5,900 bases of DNA, taken from positions 1 through 5,900 of the forward strand of contig DRBY01000144.1 in assembly GCA_011042755.1 (NCBI GenBank), written 5' to 3'. The stretch comes from Thermoproteota archaeon. Lineage in GTDB: Archaea > Thermoproteota > Korarchaeia > Korarchaeales > Korarchaeaceae. The translations under genes were made by a program, and so were the position numbers. Shown here piece by piece: positions 1 to 5,900 of the stretch. Under the pieces are notes generated by a model, which did no database searches, was not told the origin of the DNA, and saw nothing but the letters and a program-made list of their open reading frames with translations. Position 1 is the stretch's first letter. Each line of letters starts with the position of its first letter.

Positions 1-1136
1 GGCAGCTCTCCGTATCCTGGCAGCCGGATTATGGGGATAGGCTCGAGCCCCTGGACGAACTCCTTGGGCACGCCGAACCTATCTGGGTCTGCCTTGACGT
101 CCATCAGAGCGGCGTAGTCGAAGGGAGCGTGGGCTGGCACGCTGTAGACCACTCCGGTTGCCTCGTCTGGATCAACGAACGAGGCGGGCAGTACCGGAAC
201 CTCCCTGCCGACGAGCGGGTCCCTCACTCTGAGGCCCACGAGCTCCCTGCCCTTGAGGGCTCTCGCCCTGCTCACCTGGTGCTGCTGGAGCCTGAGCTTC
301 ACCTCCGCCTCAGAGGAGACTATCCACCTCTCCCCGCCAGCCTCCAGCTCGACGTACTCGGCTTCTGGATTAACCCAGACGTTGGTTACGCCGGGCAGGG
401 TCTCTGGCCTCAGCGTGGCGGCCACGAGGTACCTCCCGTCACCCGCGTCGAACTTAACCGCGGTGAACTCCACTATGCCGGGCTTTATCTCATCTCCGCC
501 GAGTATGTCGTCCTCCCCGACCGCCTGCTCCTCCAGCACGTCGTAGAGTATGGGGTGGCCTCCCTGAACGACGTAGCCCTTCTCTCTGAGCCTGATGAAT
601 TGCCATGAGACGAAGGCGTTGTACTCGGGGTCTCCCGTCGTGAACTTTCTCCTCCAGTCTATGGAATATCCGAGAGCGTCGAAATCCGAGCTGATCACGC
701 TCGCGAAGAACGACATGACCTCCTTCGGATCTTGGAACTTCCTCAGGAGCTCCTCTATCTCCTCAGGATCGTCGATGTAGAGCGAGAGGTAGCTCCTGTA
801 CAGGTTGATGTACTCCTCGTCGCCCATCCTGAGCCTCGCCGATATGGCTTCTATTGGCGTGCCCGTGATGTGGAAGGCCATGGGCCACAGCACATTGTAC
901 CCCTTGTGCCTCATGTACCTGGCCTGCACGTCCCCGATCGTGTAGGTCCTCCCGTGTCCTATGTGAAGCGGCCCCGATGTGTATGGGTAGGGCACCGTGA
1001 GGAAGTACTTTGGTCGCGAGGGGTCGGGATCGGCCTCGAAGATCCTGGCCTCCTTCCACTTCTTCTGCCACTTACTCTCTATCGAACGGAGCCTCCCCTT
1101 AAACTCCTCTTGCCCCTCGCCAGCGAAGTAGATCAC
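1..1136 (-). CDS. leuS: Leucyl-tRNA synthetase, N-terminal part (cut by window edge)
   Basis: Cytoplasmic class I aminoacyl-tRNA synthetase that charges tRNA-Leu with leucine using ATP. I translated the minus strand and found 378 uninterrupted residues running off the left edge, so the gene is partial at its 3' end. The class I signature HIGH is at residues 58-61, inside VPYPYTSGPLHIGHGRTY, which is the archaeal/eukaryotic LeuRS form. The CP1 editing domain is visible: the threonine-rich TLRPET motif starts at residue 241 and GVVYSVPAHAPFDY ends near D340-Y341, where D340 matches the aspartate that anchors the substrate amino group in the family. The HPILYD segment at residue 194 lacks zinc cysteines, as in some archaeal LeuRS. 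KMSKS and the anticodon-binding domain would be beyond the window. The start is GTG at 1136-1134: an in-frame TAA lies 27 nt upstream, and the only other near-start codon between them is a CTG. There are no frameshifts, unlike the neighbouring ABC genes. Confidence 0.95.
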   Translation of the reverse strand, partial: MIYFAGEGQEEFKGRLRSIESKWQKKWKEARIFEADPDPSRPKYFLTVPYPYTSGPLHIGHGRTYTIGDVQARYMRHKGYNVLWPMAFHITGTPIEAISARLRMGDEEYINLYRSYLSLYIDDPEEIEELLRKFQDPKEVMSFFASVISSDFDALGYSIDWRRKFTTGDPEYNAFVSWQFIRLREKGYVVQGGHPILYDVLEEQAVGEDDILGGDEIKPGIVEFTAVKFDAGDGRYLVAATLRPETLPGVTNVWVNPEAEYVELEAGGERWIVSSEAEVKLRLQQHQVSRARALKGRELVGLRVRDPLVGREVPVLPASFVDPDEATGVVYSVPAHAPFDYAALMDVKADPDRFGVPKEFVQGLEPIPIIRLPGYGEL

Positions 1137-1160
1137 CTCTGACGCCAGCCCTCTCTCTTG

Positions 1161-1177
1161 TTAAAAAGGCTTTTTCG
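1161..1177 (-). promoter_or_regulatory. Putative leuS promoter (TATA box and BRE)
   Basis: Reading the minus strand, CGAAAAA (1177-1171, BRE-like) is followed by the A/T-rich block TTTTTAA (1167-1161). The centre of the block is about 28 nt upstream of the leuS GTG at 1136, the usual archaeal TATA-to-start-site distance. Transcription would therefore begin at or very near the start codon, giving a leaderless mRNA. This is inferred from spacing only. Confidence 0.5.
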
Positions 1178-1202
1178 TGCTCTCTTGGTTCCCCGGATGG
1201 CT

Positions 1203-1217
1203 GGAACGCTTATATAT
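1203..1217 (+). promoter_or_regulatory. Putative promoter of the ABC cassette (TATA box)
   Basis: TTATATAT at 1210-1217 is a good archaeal TATA box, preceded by a weak BRE-like GGAACGC. Its centre is 28-29 nt upstream of the TTG at 1242, and no Shine-Dalgarno sequence precedes that TTG. Both facts point to a leaderless transcript. It is divergent from the leuS promoter, with about 45 bp between the two TATA boxes. The promoter appears intact even though the genes it drives are broken. Confidence 0.6.
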
Positions 1218-1241
1218 CGGGTCCGATAAAAGAGCACCGAG

Positions 1242-1478
1242 TTGACAGAGGCTGTCTACGAGCTAAAAGATGTGTGGAAGGTTTATGGCTCCGGTAAGAA
1301 CGCCGTGGCCGCTCTAAGAGGGGTCAACCTCGTTGTGAGGAGCGGCGAATTCGTTGCCGTGATGGGACCCTCCGGCTCTGGGAAGTCCGCACTGCTGATG
1401 GTGCTAGGGCTCATGACATCTCCTACCGAGGGCGTCGTGAGGCTGTTCGGCCGCGAAGTATCTAGGAGCTCAGAGAGT
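1242..1478 (+). pseudogene. ABC exporter ATPase, truncated after Walker A (MacB/LolD type)
   Basis: N-terminal about 78 residues of an ATP-binding subunit that would power a MacB/FtsX-type permease. The first strand YELKDVWKVYGSG, the LRGVNLVVRSGEFVAVMGPSG segment and Walker A GPSGSGKS (residues 42-49) are clear. The following TSPTEGVVRLFGREVS matches the usual stretch after Walker A. Around residue 79 (about 1473-1485) the similarity stops, and the reading frame continues straight into an exported CARDB-like domain (see next entry) until a TAA at 1671-1673. Family ATPases are about 220-240 residues. The Q-loop, LSGGQ signature, Walker B and H-loop are all absent, so ATP hydrolysis is not possible. 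The start is TTG 1242, leaderless from the TATA box at 1210-1217. A large internal deletion in the genome is the simplest reading; an assembly collapse is the alternative. Confidence 0.85.
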
Positions 1479-1511
1479 AAGTTAGACGTCGAGTCGTCTA
1501 CTGAGCTCCTA
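1463..1511. repeat. Perfect 11-bp inverted repeat at the ATPase/CARDB junction
   Basis: TAGGAGCTCAG at 1463-1473 is the exact reverse complement of CTGAGCTCCTA at 1501-1511. Inside the 27-nt loop a second stem can form, AGACG at 1484-1488 with CGTCT at 1495-1499. The structure brackets the point where ATPase similarity ends and the exported domain begins. Each arm contains the palindrome GAGCTC, so the arms also share a 6-bp direct repeat. The function is unknown; it may mark the deletion event or be chance. Confidence 0.6.
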
Positions 1512-2242
1512 AAGCCTGAAACCGTGAACGAAGTTGTCCTGACGATAAAGAACCTCGGAGACGTGCCGGCAGAAGATGCCGAAGTCGCCGTAGAGTTGGG
1601 GCAGTGGCTGACCCTAATAGGCCCTTCGAGGGTCTCTGTTGGGCTGATCCCCCGGGCGGCGAGGCCCGGCTAACGATCAAGCTACTGCCATCTAGGGAGG
1701 CGGAGTCCCACAGCATCTCGGTCACCGTGCGCTACAGCGAACAAGGAGCAGAGAGAAGTCAGGTCCCAGCTGGGCTTTGCGAAGCTGGAGAGAGCCAAGG
1801 TCTCTATAGTATCTACGAGCGTGGAGATCCTGAGCGGGAGAATCTTCATCAGAGGGATTACCGCCAACGTGGGAGATAAGGCGGCTGAGCACGTGAATGT
1901 AACGGTGGTTGAAGGAGTCTGCGCTGGATCTGGCGTCTACCTAGGCTCGCTGGATCCTGAAGAGACTCTGAGCTTTTCCGTATCGTGCGAGGAATCAGGA
2001 GAGGGTAACGAGTCTCTAGTCAGGGCGTACTTCCAGCCGGCCCTAGGAGAGGTCTCTCACACAGACGCCGTCGTGAGGATTCCGGCGACTGAGAGAGAGC
2101 TTGTAACCCCCGAGACCTTGACAGAGAGGGAAGGAGTGGGCAAGGGAGTGGGCGTCCTCCAGACGGCCGTAGTGGCGGTTGTCGCGATCCTTGTGGGGGT
2201 AGCCATAGGTAGGTCGTGGGCGAGGTCGGAGAGTGTAGGGAC

Positions 2243-2246
<4 letters not shown>
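1479..2246 (+). pseudogene. Exported CARDB-like/COG1361 membrane-anchored protein, 5'-truncated and frameshifted
   Basis: Remnant of an extracytoplasmic accessory protein of the kind often encoded between the ATPase and FtsX-like permease in archaeal ABC cassettes. The visible part has beta-rich repeats typical of CARDB/NEW3-like folds: NEVVLTIKNLGDVPAEDAEV, then GGEARLTIKLLP, then a second unit around RIFIRGITANVGDKAAEHV. It ends with a single hydrophobic segment (VLQTAVVAVVAILVGVAIG) followed by RSWAR, a C-terminal anchor with a positive cytoplasmic end. The start codon and signal peptide are missing; upstream it is fused in frame to the ATPase fragment. Two apparent single-base indels break it: one C too few in the C-run 1649-1653 (restoring it gives IPPGGEARL), and one base too many near 1736-1743 that returns to the original frame before ANKEQREV. 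The stop TGA (2244-2246) overlaps the permease start. The family assignment is by fold pattern, without a database search. Confidence 0.7.
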
Positions 2247-3516
<1,270 letters not shown>

Positions 3517-3540
3517 GGTACTCAGGGTATTAACTCTGGA

Positions 3541-3546
3541 CTTAAA
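3541..3546 (-). promoter_or_regulatory. Putative TATA box of tRNA-Lys
   Basis: On the minus strand TTTAAG (3546-3541) lies 25-30 nt upstream of the tRNA 5' end at 3516, fitting the archaeal TATA-to-start distance. It sits in the 41-nt gap behind the DUF2070 stop codon, so the tRNA probably has its own promoter instead of depending on read-through. A second A/T-rich block (GTTAATA, 3535-3529) is too close to be the TATA box. Confidence 0.45.
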
Positions 3547-3557
3547 CGTGTTTCCTC

Positions 3558-5273
3558 TCACAGCAGGACTGCAAGCAGCATAGGTATGAGGGGGCCAACC
3601 GATCCCAACGCAATCAGCGGAGCAGCGTGGTCCGCTATTACCGCGGCTAGGGAGATCGAGTCAACTACCTCCCTCCCCACGAGCATGACGTCTATCTCCC
3701 CGTAGCCTGCGTGGATTTTTGTATGGGATTGGGAGTTGATCGCCTCGTCTAGAGCGTTTCTTACCAGCTCTATAATAGCTTCCTCCTCGCCGCCGGTCCC
3801 AACAGGGTTGACTGGGAGTTCAGGCGAGAGCGTATAGTGCGTGTCGGTAGTGGCTATCACTGGAGTGTAGCCCGCCGACTCCACGAGGCTGCAGAGCTTC
3901 GCTCTGAGGTCTGGGAGCATGTTGTTACCATCGACCATTACGTAGGCGATGGCCCAGCTTTCGTTGGTAGCCTTAATCGTGAGGATCCTGACTCCTCCGG
4001 GCCCAAGACTCGAGAGACTCTCTTCAAATCTAGCTCCAAAGCCCAGCAGAACTTCGTCTTCTTTAGGTGACTGCAGAGCTTTGGTGAGGGCCTCCCAGGC
4101 TTTATCTAAGACGAGGTTCTCCTCGGGCCCATAGGGCTCTATGTGCCGAGGGTGACCCCAGCCCAGGGAATCGTGTCTGTCTACAACTAACGGGAGCACG
4201 GTGTTTTTGGACGCGCTAGCCCTCTCCCTGAGCCTCAGCTCGAGGGTCTCGGGGAAGTCCTCCATATCGGCAGGCCAACCAGATATGGCAATCAGCACAT
4301 GATTTCCGAACTTCTGAGCCGTTATCTCGATTTCACCGTCTGCCAGCCTGACGGGCGCACCTACTCTCACAGGCTCCGCGCTGTCGAGAAGCTCAAGGGC
4401 CTTTTCAGCCACTCTCTTTACCCACCAGCGGCTGGGAAGGTTTCTTGCATGTGTGCTGACCCTCCGAAGAAAGACTGACCTCAATCCACCGTCCTCAAGC
4501 AGCTTTATCACGTGATAAGGGCCATTCGAACTGCCCGCATCTCCAATTGGTCCCGGGTGAAAGTCTGGGGCCACAAGGGCCGCATCTCCAGCTCTCAACA
4601 CGAAGATACCCACCTTGCCGGGCCTGGCCCGGGTAGAGAGGATGGCCTCCAGCGGCTCGGGATCCCCCACTAGGAGAAGCCTTGTGATGGCTCTCACCGA
4701 GTCGAGGGCGTTTTGCCCCACCAGACGCCTGGAAATTCTGTCCTCCGTCTCTAAGGTTAGCCAGAGAGAAATTGCGGCCGTTACCGGAGGAATTAATAGA
4801 AACCACCCAATGTATCCATTCTCCCAAGGCCAGATGAGCACCAACATCGGGGCTATGCACGAGAGGACCGCTCTGCCAGTCTCCATGGTCATTGCTAGGG
4901 CTGAAAGGGCCCTCAGGTAGATCACGGCGTGCAGGCTGGCAGCCAACGACCAGATGAAGGCTCTTTGGCCGAGAGGAGCCAGGACAACGGGAATCACCGC
5001 CGACGGCGCTTGACTCAGCGCTACGAGCCAGGCAGTCCTCCTCACGTCTAGAGAGGCCCCCGTCCCACTCAAGAAGGTAAACGCTAACACGATTGATGCT
5101 GCATAAGTTGAAGATATCCGGAGAGCAGCATCTGATCCGCAGCTCCATAAACTCGTTATGGTTATCGCTACAGTCTCTAAAACGCTCAAGCCAGCGGCAT
5201 AACTCACGTTACCTAATCTGAAGACCCTTCGTGCGGCTCTGATTATTCCAGTATAAAACATGGGGAATGCCAT
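3558..5273 (-). CDS. DUF2070 family polytopic membrane protein, function unknown
   Basis: An intact 571-residue protein that I assign to the uncharacterised archaeal DUF2070 (COG3356) family from its motifs. The first about 175 residues hold roughly six hydrophobic segments (near 23-44, 53-71, 80-102, 105-127, 134-150, 154-174). A large soluble region follows, and the last about 25 residues (APLIALGSVGPLIPMLLAVLL) are again hydrophobic. The soluble part contains DFHPGPIGDAGSSNGP (D237, H239), VVDRHDS (D365, H367), VDGNNM (448-452), TTDTH (D477, H479) and NPVG (489-492). Three D-x-H motifs suggest a metal site and possibly hydrolase chemistry, but no activity is established and I do not propose a substrate. 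I chose ATG 5273 because the likely TATA box at 5302-5309 places the transcript start near 5279. The frame extends upstream to TTG 5285 (575 residues), and ATG 5261 is also possible. It is divergent from the Lrp-like gene and shows no indels. Confidence 0.85.
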   Translation of the reverse strand: MAFPMFYTGIIRAARRVFRLGNVSYAAGLSVLETVAITITSLWSCGSDAALRISSTYAASIVLAFTFLSGTGASLDVRRTAWLVALSQAPSAVIPVVLAPLGQRAFIWSLAASLHAVIYLRALSALAMTMETGRAVLSCIAPMLVLIWPWENGYIGWFLLIPPVTAAISLWLTLETEDRISRRLVGQNALDSVRAITRLLLVGDPEPLEAILSTRARPGKVGIFVLRAGDAALVAPDFHPGPIGDAGSSNGPYHVIKLLEDGGLRSVFLRRVSTHARNLPSRWWVKRVAEKALELLDSAEPVRVGAPVRLADGEIEITAQKFGNHVLIAISGWPADMEDFPETLELRLRERASASKNTVLPLVVDRHDSLGWGHPRHIEPYGPEENLVLDKAWEALTKALQSPKEDEVLLGFGARFEESLSSLGPGGVRILTIKATNESWAIAYVMVDGNNMLPDLRAKLCSLVESAGYTPVIATTDTHYTLSPELPVNPVGTGGEEEAIIELVRNALDEAINSQSHTKIHAGYGEIDVMLVGREVVDSISLAAVIADHAAPLIALGSVGPLIPMLLAVLL

Positions 5274-5301
5274 TGGGGTACTCAACGTTACATAGAAACT
5301 T

Positions 5302-5309
5302 TTTATTTA
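5302..5309 (-). promoter_or_regulatory. Putative TATA box of the DUF2070 gene
   Basis: TAAATAAA on the minus strand, preceded by GGAAAGG (BRE-like). With normal spacing the transcript would begin near 5279, just ahead of ATG 5273, which argues for a nearly leaderless mRNA and against the upstream TTG 5285. Read on the plus strand, the same A/T block (CTTTTTATTT) could also act as the TATA box of the divergent lrp-like gene, giving a 5' leader of about 50 nt. Confidence 0.5.
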
Positions 5310-5332
5310 CCTTTCCACATGTAGAGTACAGT

Positions 5333-5358
5333 GGGGACCTCATATCCCCATATAGGGA
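5333..5358. promoter_or_regulatory. Candidate operator: alternating G/C-block inverted repeats
   Basis: GGGGA (5333-5337), TCCCC (5345-5349) and GGGA (5355-5358) alternate in orientation with A/T-rich spacers. They form GGGGA-N7-TCCCC and TCCC-N6-GGGA. The array lies between the shared A/T-rich promoter block and the Shine-Dalgarno of the Lrp-like gene. Such short half-sites with A/T spacers resemble Lrp/AsnC operators, so autoregulation is plausible. The arms are short, and chance cannot be excluded. Confidence 0.35.
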
Positions 5359-5368
5359 GTGAGATTGT

Positions 5369-5376
5369 AGGGGTGA
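5369..5376 (+). promoter_or_regulatory. Shine-Dalgarno of the Lrp-like gene
   Basis: AGGGGTGA lies 7 nt ahead of ATG 5384 and contains the GGTGA core complementary to the archaeal 16S 3' end. It fixes the start and shows that this gene has a leadered mRNA, unlike the apparently leaderless genes elsewhere in the window. Confidence 0.7.
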
Positions 5377-5383
5377 AATTGTA

Positions 5384-5890
5384 ATGCCCAGAAGGAAGGG
5401 TATAACCAATCGTGAGTTAAACATCCTGAAGAAGTTGGTAGAGGACGGGAGGGTCACCTATACCCAGATAGCCAGAGAGCTGGGAATGAGCCCCGCTGGC
5501 GTCATGAAGAAGGTAAGGAAGCTAGAGGAGCTCGGCATAATCAAGGGATACACTGCTCTCGTAGACCACGCTAAGCTGGGGAAGGGGTACAAGTACATCA
5601 TACTCATGAGGACCGAGCCCGGCAAGCACGCGGAAGTGGCCAAGAAGGTCGTTGAGGTCGCTCCCCAGAACATACTGGAGGTGCACGAGATCACCGGCCC
5701 GTATGACGTGATAGTCAAGCTGATAGCAGGAGACCAGCACGAGCTCAACGAGCTGCTGAAGAAGATCCTAAGCATCCCGGGCGTCAGGGAGACGAACACG
5801 TCACTGGTCCTCGAGACTGTTAGAGAGCAGGCCTCGATAGTGCCTGAAGAGATTCCTCCTGAGGTTCTAAAGTCGCTAACCAAGGCGTGA
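5384..5890 (+). CDS. Lrp/AsnC family transcriptional regulator
   Basis: DNA-binding regulator of 168 residues, a usual length for the family. Residues 9-56 form the N-terminal winged helix-turn-helix: NRELNILKKLVEDGRVTYTQ, then IARELGMSPAGVMKKVRKLE with the recognition helix near 36-48, then the LGIIKGYTA wing. Residues about 70-145 form the RAM ligand-binding and oligomerisation domain, with ITGPYDVIVKLIAGD (103-117) and IPGVRETNTSLVLE (131-144). Family members act as dimers or octamers and often respond to amino acids; the ligand cannot be read from this sequence. A short proline-containing tail (EEIPPEVLKSL) follows the RAM domain. The start ATG 5384 has a strong Shine-Dalgarno at 5369-5376. 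It is divergent from the DUF2070 gene, with candidate operator repeats between them, so self-regulation or regulation of DUF2070 is possible. The gene is intact and ends 10 nt before the window edge. Confidence 0.95.
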   Translation: MPRRKGITNRELNILKKLVEDGRVTYTQIARELGMSPAGVMKKVRKLEELGIIKGYTALVDHAKLGKGYKYIILMRTEPGKHAEVAKKVVEVAPQNILEVHEITGPYDVIVKLIAGDQHELNELLKKILSIPGVRETNTSLVLETVREQASIVPEEIPPEVLKSLTKA

Positions 5891-5900
5891 GCTGGGGGGA

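Noticed and set aside
129..1142. Long plus-strand open frames opposite leuS
   Set aside because: Their proteins are low-complexity translations of the reverse strand. The minus frame carries clear LeuRS motifs without interruption.
4495..5148. A 217-codon minus-strand frame inside the DUF2070 gene
   Set aside because: It overlaps the motif-bearing DUF2070 frame, has no recognisable domain or start signal, and looks like a G/C-rich shadow.
5458..5883. Serine/threonine-rich minus-strand open frames opposite the Lrp-like gene
   Set aside because: They are antisense shadows of a well-defined HTH-RAM regulator that has its own Shine-Dalgarno.

Overview
The window looks archaeal, probably from a thermophilic lineage of the Thermoproteota/Korarchaeota type. 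It carries an archaeal-type leucyl-tRNA synthetase, a DUF2070 membrane protein (a family known from archaea), an archaeal Lrp/AsnC regulator, TATA boxes about 28 nt ahead of apparently leaderless genes, and many GTG/TTG starts and AGG/ATA codons. The exact taxon cannot be read from this sequence alone.

Layout. Positions 1-1136 (minus) hold the N-terminal 378 residues of leuS; the rest lies off the left edge. A short divergent promoter region (1137-1241) separates it from a plus-strand operon at 1242-3439. That operon is the remains of a MacB/FtsX-type ABC export cassette. It has an ATPase cut off soon after Walker A and fused in frame to an exported CARDB-like/COG1361 domain protein that has lost its start and signal peptide. 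A full-length-sized FtsX-like permease follows through a TTGA stop/start overlap. The exported protein carries two apparent single-base frameshifts and the permease four, while the flanking genes carry none. A minus-strand tRNA-Lys(UUU) with encoded CCA (3440-3516) directly abuts the permease stop codon. Upstream of the tRNA on the same strand is an intact DUF2070 polytopic membrane protein (3558-5273). Divergent from it is an intact Lrp/AsnC transcription factor (5384-5890), and the 110-bp gap between them holds promoter elements and a G/C-block inverted-repeat array that could be an operator.

Working together. leuS and tRNA-Lys are translation housekeeping genes. The ABC cassette would have been a three-part unit: cytoplasmic ATPase, membrane-anchored exported accessory protein and permease. 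As written here it cannot be functional, because the ATPase lacks the Q-loop, signature, Walker B and H-loop. DUF2070 and the Lrp-like regulator share an intergenic region and could be co-regulated, but this is inference. I found no CRISPR array, transposase, integrase or clearly new multi-gene system. The points most worth a second look are the localised decay (or local sequence error) of the ABC cassette, the hairpin at its fusion point, and the three D-x-H motifs of the uncharacterised DUF2070 protein.
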